Virus record (IMG/VR): IMGVR_UViG_3300028840_003526
Location: 1 to 25,138 of that record
Source: a virus
Direction: 5' to 3' (one strand)
Length of the DNA stretch: 25,138 bases
Part shown: positions 14,606 through 22,543 of the stretch, in pieces
Position numbering within the stretch: the first letter of the stretch is position 1
Layout of the letters: each line of letters begins with the position of its first letter
Program-made: the position numbers and the translations under genes
The notes under the pieces: generated by a model
Databases searched by the model: none
The model's input: only the letters and a program-made list of their open reading frames with translations
What the model was told of the DNA's origin: nothing

Positions 14606-15025
14606 ATGGCTACTTTTCAAGGGGCCCCATATCCCATTACAAAACACGCAAGAGGATTTCTACACACCCAAACGGGAGCGGACCTTATTAGATCTGATCT
14701 ATTGAGCTTGCTACTAACAAATCCAGGTGAAAGGGTGATGCTGCCTGAATTTGGGACACCTTTGATGGAATTAGTCTTCGAACAAAATGATGCGGCGACC
14801 GCAGAGTTGGCAAGAGACATGATTGCAACCGCCATCGAAACATGGGAGCCCAGAATTGCGGTTACGGCAATAGAAACGAATGTTGGAGTACAAGATAGTC
14901 TCGACCTAACAGACCCCTTAGATGATTTGCCTCACATCCTTTATATCCGCATAGAATTTACGGATTTTGAAGACATTACTCAATTACAGGAACTCAAGTT
15001 AGAAGTGCCTCTCGGAGGAGCATAA
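14606..15025 (+). CDS. Baseplate wedge protein, gp25/GPW family
   Basis: The start is taken at 14606, where TAAGGAGTGAA gives a good ribosome binding site; the frame is open further upstream but overlaps the spike gene. The 139-residue product has the gp25-like hallmark ADLIRSDLLSLLLTNPGER followed by VMLPEFGTPLMELVFE, then a helix and C-terminal strands that pair with the next wedge protein. In T4 and R-type pyocins this family carries the EPR-type motif that links sheath to baseplate and starts sheath polymerisation. The length matches the family (about 100-140). Its stop overlaps the next ATG as TAATG, and the pair encodes two partners of the inner wedge. Confidence 0.9.
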   Translation: MATFQGAPYPITKHARGFLHTQTGADLIRSDLLSLLLTNPGERVMLPEFGTPLMELVFEQNDAATAELARDMIATAIETWEPRIAVTAIETNVGVQDSLDLTDPLDDLPHILYIRIEFTDFEDITQLQELKLEVPLGGA

Positions 15026-16596
15026 TGCCAGAAAATTGTCCTGCTGACGTACAGCCATTCTCACAATCAGAGATTATTCAGAACCCAAACGTCTTTAATC
15101 TCAACTATACAAACCAAGATTTCTGGTCCATGAAAACCAGATTAGTAGAATTTATGCGAGAGCGTTTTGGTGAGAATGGAACTGTCATACCGAACACCTT
15201 CAACGATTTGGTCGAAGGATCAATTGCGATCATGCTGACCGAAAACTGGGCCTTTTTGGCAGATACTCTTTCTTTCAAAATGGATCAAATTGTCAATGAG
15301 TTGTTCATTGACACAGTCACAGAAATTGACAACGCCTTCAGATTGTCGCGTTTGGTTGGTTTCGAGCCAACGCCGCCAATTGCGGCCCGATCCCTGTGGT
15401 CCGCGACCATCTTCAACACCTTTACTACGGATATTGTCATACCCGCCCCGGTAGTTGTAGAAGTTACCGTAGATGAAGGCCCGATTACCATAGAGCTATT
15501 TCCCGCCGACCCAAACAACAATCCGATTTTCGAGCAGGACATAATCATCCCTGCTGGAGCCTTGGTAAACCAAGCAATTGTTGGGTTAGAGGGAGAAACG
15601 GTTTCGGACATTTTCTCGGGAACAGGGGAGACTTTGCAAACATATCAATTGATTTCTTCTCCCGTTCTCTTCGACTCTATTACGGTGAGTGTAGATGGTG
15701 TTGTATGGGAAGAGGTCGATTTCTTTACCGAATCTCAACCCAGAAGAGAATATCGTGTTGAATATGATTCCTCCTACAATGCCTATGTGATGTTCGGAAA
15801 TAATCGAGCGGGACTCAGCCCTTCACCAGGATCACAGATAGAAATTACATATCGAATCGGGGGTGGAACAAGAGGCAATATTGTAACCGGGTTTGTGACT
15901 ACGGAGCGACAAGCTTTTGTTCCCGGCTTAGAATTTAGTGTGACGGTCACATTTACGAACTACACTAGAGGCGAATTTGGATACGATGGAGATACGCTAG
16001 AGGATATTCGCCGGAAGCTCCCTGAGTGGATTAGCACTCAAAACAGAGCGGTCACTGGGTTGGACTACAAAACAATAGCCGATCAATTTGCGACCCCATA
16101 TCACGGACAAGTGGGCAAAAGCACTGCGGTGTTGAGACAAAGTGGTTGTGCCGCGAACATCGTTGACATCTACATCCTTGCCAGCGACGAAAGTGGCCTT
16201 ATGGAGGCCGGTGACGAACTCAAAGCCGATCTTTTGGAAGAACTAGAAACCAAGAAGATGTTGACCGATCATGTTTGTATCAAGGATGGCACCCAAATAC
16301 TAGTTGACACTTCAATAGAAGCCGTTTTGGATCGATTCAACAGAAAATTCGAACAAGAAATCAGGACTCACATTGAAAGAAGAGTCAGTGCTTTCTTTGA
16401 TATAAACAACTGGGAGTTTGGGCAGACTTTAGACGCGAAAGATCTGACCAAGGCTTTGGCCGATTTGAAGCAAATCGACTCTTTCGAAATTACTTTCGTT
16501 ACGAATGACGAAAACAACTCAGGCCAGATCATTACTGCAAACTTCAACGAAATCATTAGACCGGATGATTTGACAATTTCATTCTTATTCACATGA
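15025..16596 (+). CDS. Baseplate wedge protein, gp6/Baseplate_J-like
   Basis: The 523-residue product begins at the TAATG overlap with the gp25-like gene, with CGGAGGAG before it. Residues 25-110 form a helical N-terminal region (NYTNQDFWSMKTRLVEFM and the following LVEGSIAIMLTENWAFLADTL) that resembles T4 gp6. A beta-rich middle contains the J-type pattern, including DGVVWEEVDFF and YRVEYDSSYNAYVMFGNN, then IEITYRIGGGTRGN. The region from 335 (RRKLPEWISTQNRAVTGLDY, the typical gpJ segment) through a ferredoxin-like C-terminus fits the family. Two gp6 copies and one gp7 form each wedge core in T4. The gene order 25-6-7 here mirrors XkdS-T-U. Confidence is high. Confidence 0.88.
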   Translation: MPENCPADVQPFSQSEIIQNPNVFNLNYTNQDFWSMKTRLVEFMRERFGENGTVIPNTFNDLVEGSIAIMLTENWAFLADTLSFKMDQIVNELFIDTVTEIDNAFRLSRLVGFEPTPPIAARSLWSATIFNTFTTDIVIPAPVVVEVTVDEGPITIELFPADPNNNPIFEQDIIIPAGALVNQAIVGLEGETVSDIFSGTGETLQTYQLISSPVLFDSITVSVDGVVWEEVDFFTESQPRREYRVEYDSSYNAYVMFGNNRAGLSPSPGSQIEITYRIGGGTRGNIVTGFVTTERQAFVPGLEFSVTVTFTNYTRGEFGYDGDTLEDIRRKLPEWISTQNRAVTGLDYKTIADQFATPYHGQVGKSTAVLRQSGCAANIVDIYILASDESGLMEAGDELKADLLEELETKKMLTDHVCIKDGTQILVDTSIEAVLDRFNRKFEQEIRTHIERRVSAFFDINNWEFGQTLDAKDLTKALADLKQIDSFEITFVTNDENNSGQIITANFNEIIRPDDLTISFLFT

Positions 16597-19500
16597 CACA
16601 AGACACAAAGACAATATACGAGTCTCCCAGAATAACGGATACGATTGAATTCACCATTCTCATCACGGATGCGGATGACTGTCCAATCACTCCCTATAAG
16701 ATAGATTACGTCAAGATCTATTTCGCGGAGAAGGAATTTGCCAACACCAACTTCTCGGAATACGAAAACGAAATCATTTCGGAAGACTTGCTTCTGGCAT
16801 ACAGGGCGGCAAAACAGGCAGTATGCGATGACCCTACCGAAACGAACATACGGGCACTAGAGAAAATCCAAGAGAGGATTGACGAAACCAAGAAGACCTC
16901 CGTTTTTTACTTCAGACAGGCCATCCCTGTCGAGGTCTTCGGATACGATGATCCAACAGGAGGCACAGAATCTTTTCCGGCATGGCTAAATCCCGATAGC
17001 GTTCCTCCCGATGAACGGGAGAAAGTCATCCAAGACAACATCCTCATCCCTGATCTTGATGAGAACGGAGATCCCATCCCAGGTCAGTTCAAGCTGTTTT
17101 GGGAACCAAAAGGGATGCGAGAAGGCGACTACTTCATCTGTTGGACTTGGACAGCTAATATCGCGGGCGATAAAACCACAGCCCATCAAGCATTCTTCTT
17201 GTTTGGGGATACGGCTCTGACAACGAGTCTTCCAACTCAACGTACCGATCCAGAAAAGTACGAAACACTGATGCGGAGATATCTGCCTCAGACCTATGAA
17301 ACACGGCTGGGTAGCTCGGACCTAAGTCCCGAAGTCATCCATGAACTCAACAACTCGGTCGCCAAGGGATTCACTTGGTTGGAAGACGTGGCCAACCAAA
17401 TATTCGGGGTCCTGGACGTAAATGCCACACCAGAAACATACCTGACGCCTTTCGCCAATCTCTACAACCTCAAACTCCGGTCTAGTGATCCCACTCTTTG
17501 GAGAAGGCAAATAGGGCAAGCTCCAAGCATCTACAAAAAGAAAGGGACCTACGGCGGTCTTAGCGATGCTTTTGGCGTAGCAGGAATGGTCCTGCAATCC
17601 TACAAGCAGCTTTGGCAAGTCATTTCCGACTATACATGGCAAGACTATTTTGAAGTCGCGGAAGGACAAACCGAGTTTTCTCTGTGCCAGGACGCCCTGC
17701 CCCTTGACCTAGACAACTTCGAACTATATTGGAGAGGTGTCGAAGATGACGACTGGACAGAGCTAACCGCCGACTACATAGACCTTGATGATGTCAACAA
17801 CTCTTTCACTTGGATTGGCGATCAACTATCAGTAGATCCTATTGTTCTGGAAACCGGAGACACAATTCGCATCATCTACAAGGTTGTTGAGGTCCCAGGT
17901 GCTACAGAACAAACCATTGAGGATTATGTTCGTAGTCTTCCTCTAGGCGATCTACGCGATGAAAGAGATCAGTGCTATCCTCCTAAAAACTGGAACGTGC
18001 GGGTAATTGAAGAAGATGACCCCATGTTTGATGTTATCATCCAGATCAAACACCCCCTCCACGAACCTCTTGTTTTCGGCCATATTAGAACGGAATTTCC
18101 CTATAGTGAAAACGTGTATAACATGGACGAATACAATGGCAGCAAGAGAGAATCAGGTGAGCCCTGTCATATAGATAAGGATTTCGTTGACTGCTGCAAA
18201 GATTGTGTGGGTAGTTATTATACAGTTGATATCGAAATAGAACACCTGACAAATGATCGAATTGTAGAAGCACAAAACATCTTAACAGAATATGTTCCAT
18301 TTCAGGCAATTCTACACTCTATGAACATAAGCGGGGCCATCAACGAATTCGTTCCGCCCCCAAGCGAAGAAATCAACGTGCAAGTTCAAGTGCGGGGCGA
18401 AGAAGTGATGCTGGCGGGTGAGGGACAAGTGATTTTCAACCGCGTTGTACCGCCCGAAACAGCCCTGGCCATTCTTAAAAGAACCATGTTGGCCGATATG
18501 GAGAATGTAGTTATGTCAAGTACAGGAACAGCCTATAACGACGATGTCGCCATCTTCTCTCCTGGAACCACCTCGGATGATTTGCATGGCAACTTTGTTA
18601 ACTTCGAAGCCTTGGGGATCAATGACGAAAGCGTGTCTGGTAGCCCACTAGATAATTCGAACTGGATGGAGATCCTAAGCCCACACATACTCGCGGGCGA
18701 CTACTCTCTCAGTGACGCAGTTGGCCATAGTGCTGTTGTGGCTGCTGCCGACCCAGCTTTAACGCAACCCGTAAATGAATCCCAATTCACTTTCCGACTC
18801 TCCAACAAAATCATTACTCAAGACCCAGCCAACATCATACAGGCCAACTACTTCACGTTTGATGATGCTGCTGTGGATTTTGCAGAATTAGGGGTCAAGA
18901 GCGAATGGGACAAAGAAAACACAGAATACACAGGGGACGCCTGGGAGTTATCTGTCCCAAGTTTCGGAGGTGGCCCCTACAAAATTCTTAATGTGCTGCC
19001 AGATGGAATCTTAGAGCTTGAAGACGACGGGACGCTTCCCGCTGCTACAACTGGCATTACTTGGACGTTACTTGATGATAGTGGCACCACCCGTGCCACC
19101 GGCACGGGTGGTGCCCTTTCTGTACGAGACAGAGGGTGTGTAGATTTTCGGCCTGGAAGTGTCGCTACCAGCATCGATGATGTGAGCAATATTTTGCGAA
19201 TTGGGGATTACGTGCTTTACAGTGGCACACAATACGAAATCATTTGTTTCAGCGATGATGATCCCCATCAGTTTTACATTGATGCTTACACTGGAGGCGA
19301 CGTGGCGGGGGTCGAGGTCACGGTTTATCGAAGACTTGCGGACAATGCGATAGCTCAACTGGGTTATCGGGGATTGACTTTGATAACTCCGGTGGATCAC
19401 GAAACTGGCTTGCCGATTCTCAATGGTGTCAATGCCAGTTACTTGCCAGATGGAACTCTGGATGCTTCTGAAAGCAGTAAGTTCAAAGAAAACTACATGG

Positions 19501-19871
19501 TTCTCATAGGCACCGACTACTACGCGATTGAGGAAATTGATGGAACAACCATTACTTTGGCTGGTCCTCATGCTGATTGGACGACGACGGGGACATCGGT
19601 TACTTACGACATTTACCGATTCATCAATCAATCTCTCAGCATTCCCGAGCGTACTCATCCCACCATACCGGGATATGATTTTGACTACGTGGATCGTCGG
19701 GGCAAACCGATCACAGAGGTAGACATCGAATACGGCAGTCCGATGATGGTCCGCATTTTTAATACAGAGGAAGACAGGAAGGATGAGATTCTAGACATTG
19801 TTCGTCAGGAAGAATCTATTACCTGTAAGATTGAATATGCTGATGGAACACAAGAAGAGATGGAGGTATAG
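16593..19871 (+). CDS. Large baseplate wedge protein with P2 gpI-like domain (gp7-like role)
   Basis: The ATG overlaps the previous stop (ATGA) and has no clear ribosome binding site, so it is probably translated by coupling. The protein has 1092 residues, close to T4 gp7 (about 1030) and far longer than P2 gpI or XkdU. Residues 10-205 are a beta-rich N-terminal domain. Residues about 216-345 hold the Tail_P2_I-type helical domain (LMRRYLPQTYETRL, WLEDVANQIFGVLD, WRRQIGQAPSIYKKKGTYGG), continued by YPPKNWNV near 465. A domain at 350-430 resembles beta modules in fibres. The C-terminal third includes three short repeats of about 45 residues near 790-1010, and a perfect DNA hairpin lies in this part. 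It probably closes the wedge and anchors peripheral proteins. Confidence 0.82.
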   Translation: MTQDTKTIYESPRITDTIEFTILITDADDCPITPYKIDYVKIYFAEKEFANTNFSEYENEIISEDLLLAYRAAKQAVCDDPTETNIRALEKIQERIDETKKTSVFYFRQAIPVEVFGYDDPTGGTESFPAWLNPDSVPPDEREKVIQDNILIPDLDENGDPIPGQFKLFWEPKGMREGDYFICWTWTANIAGDKTTAHQAFFLFGDTALTTSLPTQRTDPEKYETLMRRYLPQTYETRLGSSDLSPEVIHELNNSVAKGFTWLEDVANQIFGVLDVNATPETYLTPFANLYNLKLRSSDPTLWRRQIGQAPSIYKKKGTYGGLSDAFGVAGMVLQSYKQLWQVISDYTWQDYFEVAEGQTEFSLCQDALPLDLDNFELYWRGVEDDDWTELTADYIDLDDVNNSFTWIGDQLSVDPIVLETGDTIRIIYKVVEVPGATEQTIEDYVRSLPLGDLRDERDQCYPPKNWNVRVIEEDDPMFDVIIQIKHPLHEPLVFGHIRTEFPYSENVYNMDEYNGSKRESGEPCHIDKDFVDCCKDCVGSYYTVDIEIEHLTNDRIVEAQNILTEYVPFQAILHSMNISGAINEFVPPPSEEINVQVQVRGEEVMLAGEGQVIFNRVVPPETALAILKRTMLADMENVVMSSTGTAYNDDVAIFSPGTTSDDLHGNFVNFEALGINDESVSGSPLDNSNWMEILSPHILAGDYSLSDAVGHSAVVAAADPALTQPVNESQFTFRLSNKIITQDPANIIQANYFTFDDAAVDFAELGVKSEWDKENTEYTGDAWELSVPSFGGGPYKILNVLPDGILELEDDGTLPAATTGITWTLLDDSGTTRATGTGGALSVRDRGCVDFRPGSVATSIDDVSNILRIGDYVLYSGTQYEIICFSDDDPHQFYIDAYTGGDVAGVEVTVYRRLADNAIAQLGYRGLTLITPVDHETGLPILNGVNASYLPDGTLDASESSKFKENYMVLIGTDYYAIEEIDGTTITLAGPHADWTTTGTSVTYDIYRFINQSLSIPERTHPTIPGYDFDYVDRRGKPITEVDIEYGSPMMVRIFNTEEDRKDEILDIVRQEESITCKIEYADGTQEEMEV
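19083..19115 (+). repeat. Perfect 15-bp inverted repeat with 3-base loop inside the gp7/gpI-like gene
   Basis: GGCACCACCCGTGCC at 19083-19097 is the exact reverse complement of GGCACGGGTGGTGCC at 19101-19115, leaving an ACC loop. The stem is GC-rich and is followed by CTTTCTG. It encodes a Gly/Thr-rich turn (GTTRATGTGGA), so the protein reading continues through it. It could act as an RNA structure, a partial terminator, or a cruciform or protein site. It is the most stable hairpin I noticed in the window. Confidence 0.9.
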
Positions 19872-20350
19872 TGGAATTTACCGATACTATTCGTTTAAAA
19901 GGCGAAGTTGAACTTCTAAAAACCTGGAAGAATGGCAAAGAGGAGAGGATTATTTTCCCGAATGCCATTCTCAGGAAAGGTCGCGAGGCTCTTGCTGCAA
20001 GTCTAGCCAACGAATACGGAACCAACTACGATTTCTTCATCACCAGAATGCTTTTTGGTGATGGCGGAACAAGTGCAGATGGACAACCAAGGCATGTTGA
20101 TGCTAACAGGAATGGTCTTTTTGGCACCACTGTGGTGAACAAGCCCGTCATCAGCACAATTGATCCAAATAATGCCAGTCAAGTAGTTTTCACATCGACA
20201 ATTACTTACGACGAGGGAAATGGTTTTGTATTGAACGAGATGGCTCTCCAGATGAACACAGGAGATCTTTACAGTATGACGACATTTGGTGGTGTAACCA
20301 AAAGCTCGATCATGCAAATGACTTGGACGTGGCGACTGAGCTTTGTGTAA
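19871..20350 (+). CDS. Beta-rich phage virion protein, probably baseplate or fibre associated
   Basis: A GTG start overlaps the previous TAG stop (TAGTG), with GGAGG seven bases upstream. The 159-residue product has a basic helix (ILRKGREALAASLANEYG) followed by FFITRMLFGDGGTS, a helix-to-strand change seen near the N-terminus of some tail-collar and fibre-linked proteins. Its second half is strand-rich: QVVFTSTITYDEGNG, then FVLNEMALQMNTGDLYSM and a last strand MTWTWRLSFV. There are no enzymatic motifs and no membrane segments. Placed straight after the largest wedge gene, it probably attaches to the baseplate rim. The next gene overlaps its stop (TAATG). The family is not one I can name. 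Confidence 0.75.
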   Translation: MEFTDTIRLKGEVELLKTWKNGKEERIIFPNAILRKGREALAASLANEYGTNYDFFITRMLFGDGGTSADGQPRHVDANRNGLFGTTVVNKPVISTIDPNNASQVVFTSTITYDEGNGFVLNEMALQMNTGDLYSMTTFGGVTKSSIMQMTWTWRLSFV

Positions 20351-20628
20351 TGAAGAAGACATTTGAGATACAAGAAGTCTACGATCCCGCAGAGGATCGG
20401 CAATTCAAGGCTCTTATGATAGATGGAGAGCTATTTGATTTCGGCTTTGACATGGAAGAAGTCCGCAGAGCCAAGAGGATGTGTGGACAAGATTCTTTCT
20501 TGGGCAAAAGTCTTAAGGGCGACATATGTCAATTCTTCCTTGAGAGCTTGTCTGAGGTTTTGGGGCAAACGATTACGCTTGCCGAAGTCAATGCCGCGAT
20601 CAAGAAAGGGTATTGGGAATGTACTTAG
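20350..20628 (+). CDS. Small phage protein of unknown function, 92 residues
   Basis: The start is placed at 20350, where the ATG overlaps the preceding TAA (TAATG). An in-frame ATG at 20323 would overlap the previous gene by 28 bases and is less likely. The product is acidic and mostly helical, with a strand near residues 17-28 (FKALMIDGELFDFGFD) and a C-terminal helix pair (ICQFFLESLSEVLGQ, VNAAIKKGYW). There is no membrane segment and no known motif. Because it sits between a virion protein and a SET-domain gene in a coupled run, a chaperone or adaptor role is possible, but nothing in the sequence shows it. Confidence 0.7.
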   Translation: MKKTFEIQEVYDPAEDRQFKALMIDGELFDFGFDMEEVRRAKRMCGQDSFLGKSLKGDICQFFLESLSEVLGQTITLAEVNAAIKKGYWECT

Positions 20629-21161
20629 TCGAAGAAACCGACACCAGATTCTACCTAAAGGAATCGACCGTGCCGAATGCGGGCTTGGGAGTATTTGCTG
20701 CTGAACCGCTGAAGGCGGGAGACTACCTAGAGATTATCGGGGTCCAGGTCAAAACGAACTCTATCGCTGACGAATGTACCGCTTTTGCTGACAAATACAA
20801 GTTTGCCGCAGCGGGCAAGTTGGTGAAAAAGGAGCGGACGACGGACTTTTCTAGGAAAGTGGTTCCACTAGGTTATGGGGGAATGGTCAATCATGCTCCC
20901 AATGCCAAGATGCAAAACGCGATGATTGATTACCACAAAGGGCCCAAAAGGAACGCGGCAGCGGGACAGCCGGTATATCGTTTCCTCAGAAACATCGCAA
21001 AGGATGAGGAAATACTGGGCAATTATGGAGAACAGTGGATGAACATCATGGAATGGGCCGGGGATAAGGCCAATGAAGTTGGGGATGAGTGGGAAACCTT
21101 TTTGTCGTTCGACCTATATAATCTTAAGGAGATCATGAGCGAGTTAAGTCCCAAGGAGTAA
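20619..21161 (+). CDS. SET-domain protein (putative protein-lysine methyltransferase)
   Basis: The ATG at 20619 overlaps the end of the preceding gene; an in-frame TTG six bases earlier is also possible. The 180-residue product shows the SET order: GLGVFA at 22-27 with AGDYLE at 33-38 (SET N-terminal strand pair), GYGGMVNHAP with Asn91-His92 (the NH of the cofactor-binding motif) and EEILGNYGEQW with Tyr136 (the C-terminal E-E-x-x-x-x-Y-G motif holding the catalytic Tyr). The Cys-rich post-SET segment is absent, as in many small SET proteins. Such enzymes transfer methyl groups from S-adenosylmethionine to lysines on proteins. The gene is embedded in the baseplate/fibre run with tight spacing, so it is probably made late. 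The substrate, virion or host, is unknown. The C-terminal helices from 145 on are outside the SET core. Confidence 0.75.
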   Translation: MYLVEETDTRFYLKESTVPNAGLGVFAAEPLKAGDYLEIIGVQVKTNSIADECTAFADKYKFAAAGKLVKKERTTDFSRKVVPLGYGGMVNHAPNAKMQNAMIDYHKGPKRNAAAGQPVYRFLRNIAKDEEILGNYGEQWMNIMEWAGDKANEVGDEWETFLSFDLYNLKEIMSELSPKE

Positions 21162-21162
21162 T

Positions 21163-21966
21163 ATGCCAGAAATCGATCTAATTCAAGATGTTCTATACGA
21201 ACCGATTTATCCGTATCATTGGCTATACGACAATCTGCCTTTGCAGAACATTTTAACAAGGATTGAGCTTGTTAATTTCCAGGTAGACATAAATGCCGAT
21301 ATCTTGCGCAATTCCACGGGAACAGCGGGGAGTCTTGACAATCGGTTGAATCAATCGCTTGAAGACAGTGGTGCTTTGAAGCCGGTTGCCGTTGATGAGT
21401 CCATGCATAACATTGCCTTTCACACGGATGGAAGTGATGGAATATCAACGACTTACGTTCGAATGCTGGAATCAGAGCGAGATAAATTGGCATTTATCGA
21501 TCCTCAGGCAAACCAGCTTGATATAGAAATAGAGTCGATTTCAACAACGGAACTACTTGAGACAGGAACCGCCCGCTTTCGCCATTCAGATACGGTGACA
21601 TTTACCCTAGATGCTCCTGACATCATCAAAGCCCATACTGTATTTCCGCCAGCGGCGGCCCATCAACATTTTTACGATTTAGAGCCAGCCCACTTGACTC
21701 CGTCTTCGCCTGACTATCAGCACTACAAGACGACGGCGGCTGGAACAGCATTCATGTCGGATACGTTGAGAGTTTATGTGAACGGCATCCGACTTAGCGA
21801 CACTGAGGCTGTTTACGTTTACGACGGCAGCGAAGGACCTGATGGCACTTGGATACTAACCTCCATTTCTTCTACCAGTCCTGCCGCTGGCACATTCATC
21901 CTCAATCGAGCGTTGAATAGTTCGGACGTAATCAGAATTGATTTCGACCAAAGTTTAGCACCATAG
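21163..21966 (+). CDS. Baseplate- or fibre-associated virion protein
   Basis: CAAGGAG precedes the ATG, and the gap after the SET gene is one base. The 267-residue protein opens with YEPIYPYHWLYDNLPLQNIL, then a helical part including GTAGSLDNRLNQSLEDSG at about 51-68, then HNIAFHTDGSDG and YVRMLESERDKLAFI. I associate this kind of N-terminal region with tail proteins that bridge baseplate and fibres. The C-terminal 80 residues form a beta module, LRVYVNGIRLSDTEAVYVYD followed by SSDVIRIDFDQ, a pattern also seen at about 350-430 of the large wedge protein at 16593. No enzymatic residues are apparent. The role is inferred from this module and the neighbouring genes. Confidence 0.72.
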   Translation: MPEIDLIQDVLYEPIYPYHWLYDNLPLQNILTRIELVNFQVDINADILRNSTGTAGSLDNRLNQSLEDSGALKPVAVDESMHNIAFHTDGSDGISTTYVRMLESERDKLAFIDPQANQLDIEIESISTTELLETGTARFRHSDTVTFTLDAPDIIKAHTVFPPAAAHQHFYDLEPAHLTPSSPDYQHYKTTAAGTAFMSDTLRVYVNGIRLSDTEAVYVYDGSEGPDGTWILTSISSTSPAAGTFILNRALNSSDVIRIDFDQSLAP

Positions 21967-21976
21967 TAGGTACAAA

Positions 21977-22543
21977 GTGACTCGATTCAAACATGAAGAA
22001 TTGAGTTTCGGTTTTGTTATCCTGTTACCAGAATTTAACCCTGGTGCCCTTCAGGGTACTATGCGATCCATTCGCAATCGGTATCCAAAGGATTTCCCTG
22101 TTGTTTGCGTTACAGGGAAGGATACGACGGCAGCCGAACTCAAAGAGATTAAAGAATACTGCCCTGCTCACCGAGGCAAACATACAATTACCTCCCTGAT
22201 AAATACCGGAATGAAGAAGGGCAACAAGGCATGGAATATCATTATTATGGCTGGAGCCGTAGTGCGACCAAGTTTGGATCAACGATATTCCTATTGGATT
22301 GAAAGCGAAAAAGACGTGCTATATCCAATTGTTGTTGACTATAATCGTGACGGATATCCCGTCAAAATTTACGCCGAATTCTATGAGGCAACACTTAACG
22401 GCCTTTGCATGCACCACAAAACGTTTAAGTCCGTGGGAGATTTGTCTAATGATGTCTTTGAATGGTCCAGAAAGATCTGGGCCCTAGATGCGGCGAAACA
22501 GGGGGTGAAATTCAAAGCGATTCTGGGAACAAAGATGTGCTGA
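21977..22543 (+). CDS. Glycosyltransferase family 2-like protein lacking an obvious DxD
   Basis: The start is a GTG at 21977 with only a weak ribosome binding site; no in-frame ATG lies near. The 188-residue product has a GT-A-like opening, FGFVILLPEFNPGALQGTM with SIRNRYP and VVCVTG (strand, helix, strand), then TSLINTGMKKGNKAW and NIIIMAGAVVRP. In active GT2 enzymes a DxD motif that binds the metal and nucleotide sugar would be expected at the end of this last strand; here MAGAVV stands in its place. It may therefore be inactive, use an altered site, or bind rather than transfer sugar. It ends in FKAILGTKMC. Its 3' end overlaps the convergent gene at 22512 by 32 bases. Located among fibre genes, it could modify virion or host surface glycans. 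Confidence 0.6.
   Translation: MTRFKHEELSFGFVILLPEFNPGALQGTMRSIRNRYPKDFPVVCVTGKDTTAAELKEIKEYCPAHRGKHTITSLINTGMKKGNKAWNIIIMAGAVVRPSLDQRYSYWIESEKDVLYPIVVDYNRDGYPVKIYAEFYEATLNGLCMHHKTFKSVGDLSNDVFEWSRKIWALDAAKQGVKFKAILGTKMC

Noticed and set aside
22039-22058. Small inverted repeat ACCCTG/CAGGGT in the glycosyltransferase-like gene
   Set aside because: A 6-bp stem with an 8-base loop is weak and common by chance; no U-run follows.
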